The translations under genes and the position numbers were made by a program. Below, piece by piece: positions 8,889 to 18,260 of a DNA stretch of 44,304 nucleotides; within the stretch, counting starts at the first letter, position 1, and the number at the start of each line of letters is the position of its first letter. This DNA is from Ruegeria sp. HKCCD8929. GTDB lineage: Bacteria; Pseudomonadota; Alphaproteobacteria; Rhodobacterales; Rhodobacteraceae. A model generated the notes under the pieces. The model did no database searches, was not told the origin of the DNA, and worked only from the letters and a program-made list of their open reading frames with translations. The stretch lies in NCBI RefSeq assembly GCF_013031405.1, contig NZ_WPZY01000026.1, positions 1 through 44,304 of the forward strand. The letters are read 5' to 3'.

Positions 8889-11800
8889 GTGCCCAGATCA
8901 AAATCCGAGTCAGCCTTTCGTTGTAAGGCCCACCTTTTACTCTCCTCTTCGCTGGCGATCACCGTTGCGGCCGGTTACGGGCGCAGCGCTTATGGTGGAA
9001 GTTGCACCGCCACAGGTCCGGGAACGTATGAGTGTTCGGGCGCAGCCTCGCCGGGGGATGCAACCGTCTCGATTTCGACTGGGGCCACGCCGCTGGCGGT
9101 CACGACGCAGGCAGGGTTTGGTCACACCGTGTCAGCGGGCAGCGCCTTCACCCTTGAGGCCTCGAGCGGTCTGGCATTCACGGACGGCAACGCCGCGACG
9201 ATTTCGGGTGCTGACAGGGGCATCTCTGCCACGAACAACAGCGCCGGTGCTTTGACGATCACTACAACGGGGGACGTCTCGGGCGGGACCGGCGCGGGGA
9301 TTTTTGCGCGCAACTCCGGCACGGAGCTGACGATTTCGGCGGCTTCGGTCAGCAGCACCGATCAGGATGCCATCAACGCCCAGAACACCGGAACCGGGTC
9401 CATGTCCGTCACCGCGACGGGGGCTGTCACGTCTACCAACCGATTTGGTCTGTTCGCGCGCAACTACGGGACGGATCTGAACATCTCTGCCGCGGACGTG
9501 TCCGGGGGACAGATCGGTATTCTGACCCGAAACAGGGGAAGCGGCGCGCTGACTTTAACAACGACCGGCGCGGTTTCGGGCGGCAGCTCTGACGGGATCA
9601 TTGCCTTTAACCACGGCACGGGCATGACGATCACCACCGCTGCGGTCAGCGGAGGCGTAAACGGGATTTTTGCCCAAAACGAAGGCACGGGCGCTCTGTC
9701 GATTTCTTCGACGGGAACGGTGTCAGGCACTTCCACGGACGGGATCTACGCCCGCAACACGGCGGCCGGCACCGATCTGACAATCTCGGCGGTGGATGTC
9801 AGTGGGGGCGACCAGGGTGTTTTTGCGGAAAACCTTGGCTCTGGCGCATTGACGATCACAACGACGGGGACTGCTGCCGGGACGGCGGGCAGCGGGATCT
9901 TCGCGCGCAATTCCGGCACCGATCTGACGATCACGGCGGCCACGGTCACCAGCACCGATCAGGATGCCATCAACGCCCAGAATTCCGGCAGCGGATCGCT
10001 GTCCGTTACGGCCACCGGGGCCGTTACCTCTACCAACCGATTTGGACTGTTCGCACGCAACTACGGTACGGATCTGAGCGTTTCCGCCACCGATGTGTCC
10101 GGAGGTCAGATCGGAATACTGGCCCGAAACAGGGGAACTGGCGCCCTGTCGGTCACAACGACCGGCGCGGTTTCCGGAGGCACCTCAGACGGGATCATCG
10201 CACTAAATGACGGCACAGATCTGACGGTTACCACCGGCGATGTCGCCGGTGCGGAGGATGGGATCGACGCGCGGAACTATGGGTCAGGCGTGCTCTCCGT
10301 GACCACATCCGGCGCTGTTCGCGGCGGGACGGGCGCCGGGATCGCGACGCAAGGCAATACTGGCGCGACCACCCTGATCACTCTGAACGCGGGGAGCGAC
10401 GTCAGTTCGACGTCAGGCGTGGCCATCACAAACGATGCCGATGATGCAACGGTCACCGTGAACACCGGGGCCGTGGTAAGCGGGGCCATCCAACTGGGGG
10501 ATGGCAGCGATCTTCTGAACTTTGCCGGGGGCGATTTCAGCGGCGTGACCAGTTTTGACGGCGGCGATGACAGTTCGAGCGGCGATGGGTTCGTGGATAC
10601 TCTGCGCTTTGCCTCAAGCGGCGCGATCAACGGGGCGAGCGTGACCAATTTCGAGCGCTTCGAGGTCGTCAGCGGTGGAGTTCTGACCCTCAGCGACAAC
10701 ACGCTGGCCGTCGGTGATGGCAGTTCCGGGACCGGGATATTCACTCAGGCGGGCGGCATCCTTCAGTTGAATTCAGGGGCAACGACCCTGACGGGCAACG
10801 TCAGCAACGGCGGGGCACTCTCGACACAGAACGGGGCGGCAGGTGATATCGTCACCATCGACGGGGATTTCACGGGCGGTGGCTCCGTCCTGCTTGACGT
10901 GTCGCTGGGGGACGACAGTTCCGCCGCCGACATGCTGGTCGTGTCCGGGGACGCATCGGGCACCACGCTGGTTTCGATCAACAATGTCGGCGGGGCCGGG
11001 GCCCAGACGATCAACGGGATCGAAATCATTCAGGTAAACGGAACCTCGACGGGCAGTTTCACCCTGGACGGCGACACCGTGAACGGCAACGGCGAACAGA
11101 TCGTGACCGCTGGCCCATTTGGATACCGCCTTGTGCAGACGACCACCGGAACCCATGCCCTGTCCAGTCTGGATAGCGCCGGAAACCCGATCCTGGCCGG
11201 GGCCGGGGTCGCATCTTACGAAGCGTTGCCGACAGTGCTGATGTCGCTGAACCGCCTGCAAGGCTTCCAAAGCCGGACAAGGGCGCGTGTGCCAGTCGCT
11301 CCGGCCGAAGAAACGGTCACACGCCTGACACGGCAATTCGGAACCAGCGGCAATGTGCTGTCTTACCCGGACAGCCCGCTATGGTTTGAAATCAGCGGAA
11401 CACGAAGCGACATAGTGCCGGTGTCTTCGGATGCCGGGATCACTGGCATCGACACGGATGCCTACAGGATCTCCGTGGGTGCGGATACCATTCTGTCCGA
11501 CGCCGCCAACGGCACGCTCTATGGCGGGCTGAGCGTTTTCTATGGGGACGCGTCGAGCACGGTTACGACCGGCACGGCCAGCGGCAACGTCGACACGGAC
11601 TCTCTGGGCCTCAATCTGAGCGCCACCTGGCTGGACACCCGCGGGTTTTATGTGGACACCCAACTTCAATACGCGCGCAATTCGAGCGACGCCAGCGACC
11701 CGTCGACCGGCTTGTCGCAGAACGACATCGAGTCAGACGAAATCTCGGCGTCGGTCGAAGTTGGTCGCCCAATCGAGGTCAAACCGGGGCTGGTTCTGAT

Positions 11801-12191
11801 CCCACAGGCCCAACTGGCTTACAGCACGTTGAGCGTTGACGAATTCACCGGTAGCTCCGGCAATCAGGTCACATTCGATGACGCGGACAGCCTGACGGCG
11901 CGGCTGGGTGTGTCGGCAAACAAATGGTTTTCGACAAACAGCGGGACCGGGACGTATTTCGGCCTGATCAACCTGTATCAAGAGTTCGACCCCGAGACCC
12001 GGGTGACGGTTGGTGGGTTCGACTTCAACGAGCGTGTTGACGATACCGGTATTGAACTGGGATTTGGTGCCCGTATGCTGCTGAATGACAAATACGAAGT
12101 GTCCGGATCACTGAACTATCTTACAGGTCTTGAGAATGTCGGGGATAGCTATGCGCTGGAGGCCACGCTGGGCCTGCAAATACGGTTCTGA
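8889..12191 (+). CDS. Large autotransporter with repeat passenger (type Va secretion)
   Basis: This 1100-residue surface protein begins at a GTG. A signal peptide with the core LLLSSSLAITVAA ends near residue 36. The passenger (about 40-810) is Gly/Ser/Thr-rich, as expected for a right-handed beta-helix, and consists largely of units of about 50 residues beginning GIxARNxGTDLTI; an exact 199-residue block is duplicated. The beta-barrel translocator occupies about residues 825-1100, starting at LWFEISGTRSD and ending in the aromatic LQIRF typical of outer-membrane barrels. The start is not certain: the only good purine run (AAGAAGGGG) is 28 bases upstream, and no better in-frame start lies between. 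Stop and next start abut, so it forms an operon with the IalB gene. A role in adhesion or biofilm is likely but unproven. Confidence 0.88.
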   Translation: MPRSKSESAFRCKAHLLLSSSLAITVAAGYGRSAYGGSCTATGPGTYECSGAASPGDATVSISTGATPLAVTTQAGFGHTVSAGSAFTLEASSGLAFTDGNAATISGADRGISATNNSAGALTITTTGDVSGGTGAGIFARNSGTELTISAASVSSTDQDAINAQNTGTGSMSVTATGAVTSTNRFGLFARNYGTDLNISAADVSGGQIGILTRNRGSGALTLTTTGAVSGGSSDGIIAFNHGTGMTITTAAVSGGVNGIFAQNEGTGALSISSTGTVSGTSTDGIYARNTAAGTDLTISAVDVSGGDQGVFAENLGSGALTITTTGTAAGTAGSGIFARNSGTDLTITAATVTSTDQDAINAQNSGSGSLSVTATGAVTSTNRFGLFARNYGTDLSVSATDVSGGQIGILARNRGTGALSVTTTGAVSGGTSDGIIALNDGTDLTVTTGDVAGAEDGIDARNYGSGVLSVTTSGAVRGGTGAGIATQGNTGATTLITLNAGSDVSSTSGVAITNDADDATVTVNTGAVVSGAIQLGDGSDLLNFAGGDFSGVTSFDGGDDSSSGDGFVDTLRFASSGAINGASVTNFERFEVVSGGVLTLSDNTLAVGDGSSGTGIFTQAGGILQLNSGATTLTGNVSNGGALSTQNGAAGDIVTIDGDFTGGGSVLLDVSLGDDSSAADMLVVSGDASGTTLVSINNVGGAGAQTINGIEIIQVNGTSTGSFTLDGDTVNGNGEQIVTAGPFGYRLVQTTTGTHALSSLDSAGNPILAGAGVASYEALPTVLMSLNRLQGFQSRTRARVPVAPAEETVTRLTRQFGTSGNVLSYPDSPLWFEISGTRSDIVPVSSDAGITGIDTDAYRISVGADTILSDAANGTLYGGLSVFYGDASSTVTTGTASGNVDTDSLGLNLSATWLDTRGFYVDTQLQYARNSSDASDPSTGLSQNDIESDEISASVEVGRPIEVKPGLVLIPQAQLAYSTLSVDEFTGSSGNQVTFDDADSLTARLGVSANKWFSTNSGTGTYFGLINLYQEFDPETRVTVGGFDFNERVDDTGIELGFGARMLLNDKYEVSGSLNYLTGLENVGDSYALEATLGLQIRF
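9297..10337 (+). repeat. Tandem 597-bp (199-codon) repeat inside the autotransporter gene
   Basis: The segment from 9297 recurs from 9894 with a period of exactly 597 bases; for example, the block starting agcaccgatcaggatgcc is at 9354 and again at 9951. The full first copy codes for four subunits of 50, 49, 49 and 51 residues, each beginning G(I/L)(F/I/Y)A(R/F)N. The second copy keeps about three subunits before diverging. The frame is preserved, so copy number could change without breaking the protein. Confidence 0.85.
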
Positions 12192-12689
12192 ATGACCCGC
12201 AAACTCAGTGCACTCCTGTCCGTTGTCTTCCCCCTGATCGTTGCGTCGGGGCCGGTTTTTGCGCAGTCGGACAAAACCACCTCAACCCGGTTTGAGAATT
12301 GGACCGTGAATTGCGCCGAGGCAGAGGGCCAGCGGCAATGTGCAATGAGCCAGAGCCTGAACCTGCAAAACCAGCCCGGCTTGTTGTTGCGGATGGAGTT
12401 GCAGCGCGGGCCAGAGGGCGGCGCGGCAGGTGTGGTTGTGGTTCCCTTCGGCCTCGACATCACCAAGGGGATTTCGCTGTCCATCGATGGCGGGCCACGC
12501 TGGAACCTGCCGATGCGGACATGCCAGAATTTCGGCTGTGTGATTCCGATCACCGTTGGCCCGGCTATCGTCGAAGAGATGAAGCAAAGCGGCACGATAC
12601 AGGTCTCGCTCTATACGCTGGACGGGGGCAAGACACTGGACGTTCCGGTGTCGCTGACCGGTTTCACAGCCGCCTTCGACGCCCTTTGA
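12192..12689 (+). CDS. Invasion-associated locus B (IalB) family protein
   Basis: This 165-residue exported protein has a signal peptide of about 24 residues ending VFAQ. The mature part has the IalB pattern: FENWTVNCAE near residue 34, QRQCAMSQSLN, then VVVPFGLDITKGISLSIDGG and the Cys pair in MRTCQNFGCVIPI, followed by an amphipathic C-terminal strand pair. IalB is a periplasmic or envelope protein first linked to host-cell invasion in Bartonella; in free-living alphaproteobacteria its function is unclear. Its ATG directly follows the autotransporter stop codon, so the two are translationally coupled, suggesting a helper role in the envelope for the autotransporter. Confidence 0.88.
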   Translation: MTRKLSALLSVVFPLIVASGPVFAQSDKTTSTRFENWTVNCAEAEGQRQCAMSQSLNLQNQPGLLLRMELQRGPEGGAAGVVVVPFGLDITKGISLSIDGGPRWNLPMRTCQNFGCVIPITVGPAIVEEMKQSGTIQVSLYTLDGGKTLDVPVSLTGFTAAFDAL

Positions 12690-12705
12690 GCGGACGAGGC
12701 ATGGC

Positions 12706-13812
12706 ATGACGGACGGCACCCCACAGTCTGATGGTTCTGCCCAGCCCGCACCGAATGATCCTGCCGAGGATGCGCAGGTTGTGTATTCGGTCTCTCCGAC
12801 CCTGATGGCATTTCTGGCGACGCATGATCTGTCGATCTGCCTGAGCTCGTATCAGTCTGGCCGGTTTTACATGCTTGGACGCAATCCCGAAGGCGGGATC
12901 ATGATCAACGAGCAGGTTTTTGAAAAGGCGATGGGAATCGACGTCAAGGACGGGTCGATCACGCTCGCCACCCTGTTTCAGATCCATCGGTTCGAAAACG
13001 TCCTGCGCCCGGATCAGCGTATAGAGAGGTTGTTTGACGCCTGCTACGTGCCGCGCAAAAGCTACACGACCGGTGTGCTGGATGCGCATGACGTGGCCGT
13101 TACCGATGACGACCGGATCGTATTTGTAAACACGAGGTTTAACTGCCTCGCGACGATATCCGACAAGCACAGCTTTGAACCGGTCTGGACGCCTTCGTTC
13201 ATCTCCAAAATCGCCGATGAAGACCGGTGTCATCTGAACGGTCTGGCGCTGGAAGGCGGCCAGCCCGCCTATGTCACCGCCGTCAGTAAATCTGACACGA
13301 TCGACGGGTGGAGAGACCGCCGCCGGGGCGGTGGTCTGGTGATCGATGTTCGAACCGATCAGATCGTCTGCGAGGGCCTGTCGATGCCGCACTCGCCGCG
13401 GGTGCATCGGGGCGAGCTTTATGTGCTGGAGTCCGGTTCAGGTCGGTTGGGCCGCATCGTGCGCGATGCCGGCACCGGCGTTGGAACATTCGAGGAAATT
13501 GCCTTTTGTCCGGGTTTTGCACGTGGACTGGCGTTTCACGAGGGCTTTGCCCTGGTGGGGCTGTCAAAGCCCCGCTACGAACGGTTCGAAGGGCTGCCGC
13601 TGGACGCCAAACTCACCGAGACCGATAGCGAAGCCTGGTGCGGGCTGCAGATCATCAACTTGCAGAAAAAAGAGGTCGTCGCCTGGTTCCGGATAGATGG
13701 CACCGTTCAGGAGCTATACGACATTGCCGTCTTGCCAAAGGTTGCATGCGGCATGTCGCTGAGCTTTGTGACCGACCACATCAAATCGCTCATAACGTAT
13801 GAAGGGCAGTAG
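12706..13812 (+). CDS. TIGR03032-type conserved protein (probable beta-propeller)
   Basis: This 368-residue protein lacks a signal peptide. Recognisable family features are VSPTLMAFLATHDLSICLSSYQ near residue 30, HRFENVLRP, DAHDVAVTDDDRIVFVNTRFNCLA near residue 125, HLNGLALEGGQPAYVTAVS near residue 178 and LSMPHSPRVHRGELYVLESG near residue 225. The repeated strand-turn pattern suggests a propeller. The biochemical function of the family is unknown. It begins 16 bases after ialB and probably belongs to the same transcript as the autotransporter, so a role in producing or modifying the surface protein is possible (inference). It converges with the Hint-domain gene. Confidence 0.82.
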   Translation: MTDGTPQSDGSAQPAPNDPAEDAQVVYSVSPTLMAFLATHDLSICLSSYQSGRFYMLGRNPEGGIMINEQVFEKAMGIDVKDGSITLATLFQIHRFENVLRPDQRIERLFDACYVPRKSYTTGVLDAHDVAVTDDDRIVFVNTRFNCLATISDKHSFEPVWTPSFISKIADEDRCHLNGLALEGGQPAYVTAVSKSDTIDGWRDRRRGGGLVIDVRTDQIVCEGLSMPHSPRVHRGELYVLESGSGRLGRIVRDAGTGVGTFEEIAFCPGFARGLAFHEGFALVGLSKPRYERFEGLPLDAKLTETDSEAWCGLQIINLQKKEVVAWFRIDGTVQELYDIAVLPKVACGMSLSFVTDHIKSLITYEGQ

Positions 13813-13962
13813 GCCTGCTGGTGGCCCGTCCTCCGCGTCTGAGACAGTTCTTTCCGCCGCAAAGCTGGCAACTCAAAGAGTGCCCTGCACCTCTCAAGCT
13901 GTTCCGCGTCTTGCGGACTATATGCGATTAACGTTGGTCAATCGGCGGCCAGTTTCTCCGTG

Positions 13963-15984
13963 TCACGCTGCACGCAGTCGCCTTGCCTGCCTTCGCAACA
14001 GGTACTCTCTTGCAGGCGAGCCGTATTGTTCCGATGGGCAGCCTTTCTCAAACGCGACCGACCTCAACTCGGGGAACAGGCAAAGCAGCTCATCCAGAGC
14101 CGGATCCTCAAGCGAGCGGAGCGCCATCGGCCCGGGGTAGAAGGATTCCGAGATCGCGCCCTCGGCATAGATCAACTCATGCCGATCAAACATGATGTGG
14201 ATGTAAGTGACACTTTCACGGGAGGTATCCACACGCGCAAACTTCCCTCCAAAAATCTCAGCGGCATGTTTGGCGCGAATAAGGTGATCCGATGCATGAT
14301 CGCCCGCGATCAACCCGTGTTGCGGCGAGACCCGCATCCTACGTTTATTGCCAAAGGCGTTCTTGCGAATGATGACAGGGCGCAGATTGGGAAACCGGGC
14401 CAGCTCGATCTCGGATACGGTCCGCTGTCCGACCCATTTCACCGGCTGCAATCCGTTGTCCGCCGTAAGCACCATGTCCCCAGGGCGGATGTCCTCGACC
14501 GGAACCTCGCCACGGTCGGTCATGATCAAGGTGCCCGGAGTGTAGCACGGCACCGAGTCCCGGTAATTGAGGTCGCTGGTCGGAGGATTGGCATCAGACC
14601 CGTCCGAGGCAACGTCGTTGTCGGTGTCATCAAGAGTGAACTCACCCGTATCGGTGACGTCTGTGTCGTTGAAATCCCAGCCCGAGACGTCATCGACCGC
14701 ATCCGCGATACCGTCCCCATCCGCGTCACCCGATGCATCGATAGCCCCCTGCGTGACGCCGTGACCGGCCTCATCTACATCGTCGATCCCATCGTTGTCC
14801 GAGTCGGTATCGACAACGTCGGCAGTGCCATCGCCATCGGTATCGACGGACGTCAGGCCTTCGTCGCCAGCACCCTCATAGGCATCATCCAGACCGTCCC
14901 CATCACTGTCGGTGCCGGTGGGCGCAACATAGCCGGATGTGGGCTGGGCCTCGACATTGTCGGTGATCCCGTCATTGTCGCTGTCCAGATCGAGGTGGTC
15001 AGCGATGCCGTCGCCATCGGTGTCAATGGTGGTGACAGTGGGTGTGACGTCAAACGTATGGGACGTGGACGTTCCGAAATCGGGGTTGGTGGTCGGCCCC
15101 ACGACAACCGTCCCGTCCACCGTCACGGTATAGCCGGCGGGGTCATTTCCGCCCAACCCGTCACCAAAATTATCCCGGACGACAAACGTGTATTCGCCTG
15201 GATCGGACACTCTGATGGTAATGGTCTTGGACCCGCTATCAATATCCTCGTCGCTTGCAACCACGTTCCCGTCGGGATCGAGAAGCTCCCAGCGCGTGTT
15301 GTCATCGACGGCCCATTCGTCGCCATCAAAATCAATCGTGATGGTGCTGGGAGTGACGCTATAGCCTTCGTCGACGTTCAGAACGCCGTCATTGTCGGAA
15401 TCCAGATCCTCATTGTCAGCAACCCCGTCACTGTCCGCGTCCGGAGGAGGAATATCGAAGGACAGGTCGCTGATGCCCGACCCGCCGCTCAGGCTGCCGT
15501 TCGGACCGGGGCCAAAGGTCAGACCAACCTGCGATACCTGTCCCGGTATGTTGACGGTGATGTCGTTTGCGTTGGTTCCCTCGGCCTCGATCACAACCTT
15601 TCCGTCAACGACGGTGACGGATTCATCGTCGACGCCGGTCAATCCCGCGATGATATCTGTGGGAGAGATCGGATCGCCATTCTCATCGAAGGCCTCGATC
15701 GTCCAGCTGTCATCATATGTCGACCCACCATCATCGTTCACATGGTTGATGGTGAAGGTCAGGTTTTCGACAGGTTGAGAGAAGTCGTAGCTGGCGGTGA
15801 TTGGACTGGTGACCGAAAATGCACCGAATTCCGAGATGTTGTTGCCGCCCTGGCTCGCATCCCAGTTGCCCGTAAAGGTCCCGTTGACGGTAACGCTTTC
15901 GTCGCCATCGGTTACGACCGTACTTCCGCTCTCAGCGGTTCCTCCGGCCCCTGTGAGCCAGATTGCATTGTCCAGAATTGCCAC
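13963..15984 (-). CDS. Hint-domain protein with calcium-binding thrombospondin type 3-like repeats
   Basis: This 673-residue protein starts at a GTG preceded by GAAGGTAAG. Residues 1-175 form a beta-rich domain resembling adhesin or carbohydrate-binding modules. Residues about 180-470 hold many acidic repeats such as DSDNDGVLN, DTDGDGIADHLDLDSDNDG and DADGDGIADAVDD, typical calcium-binding thrombospondin type 3/dockerin-like loops. The C-terminal Hint domain begins at Cys480 (CYTPGTLIMT), includes GDMVLTADNG and the SPQHGL block with its His, and ends near residue 620. Hint domains self-cleave at the N-terminal Cys. There is no classical signal peptide, so type I secretion is probable, as for other Roseobacter Hint proteins. 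It is a single gene, convergent with the TIGR03032 gene. Confidence 0.88.
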   Translation of the reverse strand: MAILDNAIWLTGAGGTAESGSTVVTDGDESVTVNGTFTGNWDASQGGNNISEFGAFSVTSPITASYDFSQPVENLTFTINHVNDDGGSTYDDSWTIEAFDENGDPISPTDIIAGLTGVDDESVTVVDGKVVIEAEGTNANDITVNIPGQVSQVGLTFGPGPNGSLSGGSGISDLSFDIPPPDADSDGVADNEDLDSDNDGVLNVDEGYSVTPSTITIDFDGDEWAVDDNTRWELLDPDGNVVASDEDIDSGSKTITIRVSDPGEYTFVVRDNFGDGLGGNDPAGYTVTVDGTVVVGPTTNPDFGTSTSHTFDVTPTVTTIDTDGDGIADHLDLDSDNDGITDNVEAQPTSGYVAPTGTDSDGDGLDDAYEGAGDEGLTSVDTDGDGTADVVDTDSDNDGIDDVDEAGHGVTQGAIDASGDADGDGIADAVDDVSGWDFNDTDVTDTGEFTLDDTDNDVASDGSDANPPTSDLNYRDSVPCYTPGTLIMTDRGEVPVEDIRPGDMVLTADNGLQPVKWVGQRTVSEIELARFPNLRPVIIRKNAFGNKRRMRVSPQHGLIAGDHASDHLIRAKHAAEIFGGKFARVDTSRESVTYIHIMFDRHELIYAEGAISESFYPGPMALRSLEDPALDELLCLFPELRSVAFEKGCPSEQYGSPAREYLLRRQARRLRAA

Positions 15985-16504
15985 GTTCTACTTACCTTCA
16001 CGCGAACATTCGCGCCACTTGTTAACACCTTTAGGACCGACTTCCGTTCGGTCTACACCCACCCTGGTTAAGGGCTTATGACTCTGCCCGAACTTCGATA
16101 CAAGAAATTTGGCAGGAATATGATTGAGGCTAAAAAACCATACTTCGCAAGGCTTTACCCGGCGTAAGGCGGTGCGATTATCACCGTATGAGGCTTGAAC
16201 GTGATGAGACGGCACCGGATCTTTGCGCCGCACATGCCCACAGAAAGCGCAAGCACGGGCAGAACCAATAGGCCAAGGCGACGCATAATACTTGATGCTG
16301 ATGAAGAGACCCGCCCTGATTCCGTCTTGCGCACTGAATGCCAAACGGCTATCTGATCGCTCGGCGTCGCCGCATAGGCTCTGCTGGTTCGGTAGTCGCG
16401 CCGGGGCGAACAGCTCCGTCAACGATTGACGTTTGAAGCCACTGAGTTGGGAAAAGCGAAAAGCGTCGATTGCGGTCGTAGTCAGGCCGCGAAAACAGAA
16501 GAAT
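15985..16504. other. Gene-poor stretch upstream of tRNA-Thr
   Basis: About 520 bases separate the Hint gene start from the tRNA. It must contain the promoters of both. Frames on the minus strand through this region show no recognisable domain and run across the tRNA, so I do not call them genes. Confidence 0.5.
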
Positions 16505-16580
16505 GCCGGTGTAGCTCAGCTGGTAGAGCACGTCATTCGTAATGATGGGGTCGTAGGTTCGAGTCCTATCACCGGCACCA
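16505..16580 (+). tRNA. tRNA-Thr (anticodon CGT), island integration site
   Basis: The 76 bases fold as a full cloverleaf: acceptor GCCGGTG/CACCGGC, D-arm GCTC...GAGC, anticodon stem CGTCA/TGATG with loop TTCGTAA giving anticodon CGT (reads ACG, threonine), and T-arm with GGTTCGAGTCC. The CCA end is encoded. The last 16 bases also belong to the left attachment site of the genomic island, whose integration keeps the tRNA intact. Confidence 0.96.
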
Positions 16581-16583
16581 TTC
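16565..16583 (+). repeat. Left attachment site (attL) of the genomic island
   Basis: The 19 bases cctatcaccggcaccattc cover the tRNA-Thr 3' end and the three bases after it. An identical copy stands at 35240-35258. The flanking bases differ at both ends, so 19 bp is the full match. Confidence 0.88.
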
Positions 16584-17225
16584 TTCTTACAATAATATAA
16601 TAAAAACAATGAATTGTGGAATTTCCGAGTAATACAATCCACCCTTGTGACCACCTTATGCGCGCCATACTACCGCACTAATGGGTCGAGAAGATTACAG
16701 ATTTGTATGGCTCGCGACAAACCCCCGCAAGGTCATCTCTCTAGAGAAGCTGCTGCGTGCTGACCTCCGAAAAACCAATACCTACAGCACGCTTGTTTAG
16801 GGGTACTAACTCCCCTTGAGTGAAGGCTGAGGGCGCTTGCATTCTGGCGGCCTCGGCACCGCCTAGCGGAGTTCGACAATCGCGAGTTCTCCTACACTCG
16901 CGCAATCTACTGCTTCAGTATGGGCGCCCCAATTTCACCCGACTGTGCGACACGGCAAACCGGGTACATCACGGTCACTCACTCGACAGACCCTCTTGGG
17001 GCCAGCGGAATTTAGACGCTGGCCTCATCTTCTCTCAGGGCAATGGATTGAGGCCTGCACGCAACGATCATGGCAGCCCCTCCTTAGTCCCGCTTCGAGC
17101 CATAAGAACTGTGCCTTGCATCGGTCATGCAGCATGTTCTGGCCACGGCTGGCTTTTTCGCAGGCGCTGCCAGCAATCTTCCGAAGGGCGTCAGGCATGG
17201 GAGTGTCGGCGCCAACCAACGGTCG
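16584..17225. other. Left end of the island, no gene recognised
   Basis: About 640 bases without a supportable gene. The first 60 bases are very AT-rich (attcttcttacaataatat). Open frames on both strands (for example 16820-17260 plus and 17025-17219 minus) have no recognisable domain and no good ribosome binding site. It may be decayed phage or island sequence. Confidence 0.5.
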
Positions 17226-17840
17226 CTACGCGAAGATGCTGTCTAGCTCGTCAGATTTAATCAGGTTCGCGTATTTCTGATGCATATCGAAAAGATTTGC
17301 CTCGTGCGGACCCGTAGCGCGGTCCCCAACGCAATCGGCGATCACGGTGGGTCGGAAATTCGCGCTAATTGCATCGACCACGGTTGCGCGAACACATCCG
17401 CTCGTAGTCGCTCCCACAACCGCGAGCGCATCGACGTTTTTGCTTCGCAGAAGCGAGCCAAGGGCTGTGTCAAAGAAAGCTGACGGCTGAGTTTTGCGAA
17501 TGACGATTTCACCACCCAGCGGTTTCAAGATGTCGATAACGTGGCTTGCAGGGTTAGACTCAGTTAGCTCACGGAGCCTTGGAGCCTTCTCGCACCAGAC
17601 GCCTGCGTCAGAGCCGTCATCGGCATATACAATGCGAGTAAACACAACAGGCAGTTGTCGCTCGCGAAATGCCTTGAGCACCGGAACCGTAGCTTCGGCA
17701 GCTTCAAGAGTATTTCCACCACCGAAGATATTTGGATCAATGAAGCCGTTTACAAAGTCGACAATTACCAGGGCCGTTCGCCGCCCCTTTCCGATCAATC
17801 CACCCATTCGCTGTTTTCGATAGATATCTGTTTCGCTCAT
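17226..17840 (-). CDS. Cysteine hydrolase, isochorismatase superfamily
   Basis: This 204-residue cytoplasmic enzyme has the catalytic triad of the superfamily: Asp28 (LVIVDFVNGF), Lys116 (VIRKTQPSAF) and Cys149 (TTSGCVRATV). The motif after the Cys (VVDAISANFRPTVIADCVGDR) and the overall length fit the N-carbamoylsarcosine amidohydrolase-like branch, which hydrolyses C-N bonds of small amides. I chose the second Met (17840) because GGAGA lies seven bases upstream. It is the first recognisable gene of the island and has no partner gene nearby; the substrate is unknown. Confidence 0.86.
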   Translation of the reverse strand: MSETDIYRKQRMGGLIGKGRRTALVIVDFVNGFIDPNIFGGGNTLEAAEATVPVLKAFRERQLPVVFTRIVYADDGSDAGVWCEKAPRLRELTESNPASHVIDILKPLGGEIVIRKTQPSAFFDTALGSLLRSKNVDALAVVGATTSGCVRATVVDAISANFRPTVIADCVGDRATGPHEANLFDMHQKYANLIKSDELDSIFA

Positions 17841-17940
17841 TGCTGTCTCCTTGAGCGGAAGCATATTCAGAACAGAACTGCAAATTTACCGAAGTCCGGC
17901 TGTCCGCGCGTACCTCAAGACATTCGGAACGCAGGCTCTA

Positions 17941-18171
17941 CTATTCGTCGTATTCCATTACTACGTCGGCAAGTGTAAATCCATGAACTGCCCCAACGCT
18001 TTCCACCCAGCGCTTCAATGCGTCAAGGGTCGTAGCTCCCTGCGGGCCGTAGCATTGACTTTCCCCATTGTCAGAAGAGTGAATCTCCACACTCCCAACG
18101 TATACGCGACCTCGTTTTGCAATTGTCGCATGGGCGAATGAGCCACTTGCCTTATGAAACTGGTCAGGCAT
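17941..18171 (-). CDS. Small protein of unknown function
   Basis: This 76-residue frame has protein-like composition: strands in ATIAKRGRVYVGSVEIHS and a helix in TTLDALKRWVESVGAVHG. There are no membrane segments and no known motif. The ribosome binding site is weak, and it lies 100 bases upstream of the cysteine hydrolase on the same strand, so the two may be co-transcribed. The call rests on composition and position only. Confidence 0.45.
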   Translation of the reverse strand: MPDQFHKASGSFAHATIAKRGRVYVGSVEIHSSDNGESQCYGPQGATTLDALKRWVESVGAVHGFTLADVVMEYDE

Positions 18172-18260
18172 GGCGTACTATGAGGTAACTAATCCCAAAG
18201 AAGTGTACGCTTGGGGCGCATGGCCAGCAACCTTCATCACCTCGCAGACGAGGAGAACGA

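Noticed and set aside
9297..10337. Regular repeats considered as a CRISPR array
   Set aside because: The repeats are coding, about 150 and 597 bases long, kept in frame and without short unique spacers; they are beta-helix units of an autotransporter.
13960..16071. 703-codon plus-strand open frame
   Set aside because: It is antisense to the Hint-domain gene, whose GAC-rich calcium repeats keep the opposite strand free of stops. The minus-strand product has clear domains.
15988..16422. 144-codon minus-strand frame upstream of the Hint gene
   Set aside because: No recognisable domain, and it ends against the Hint gene's own ribosome site; more likely non-coding.
16349..16654. 101-codon minus-strand frame crossing tRNA-Thr
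   Set aside because: Its central part is just the antisense of the tRNA (a well-known source of false proteins); no ribosome site and no domain.
16820..17260. 146-codon plus-strand frame at the island's left end
   Set aside because: No domain, no ribosome site, and composition unlike a folded protein (many Arg, Cys, Ser runs).
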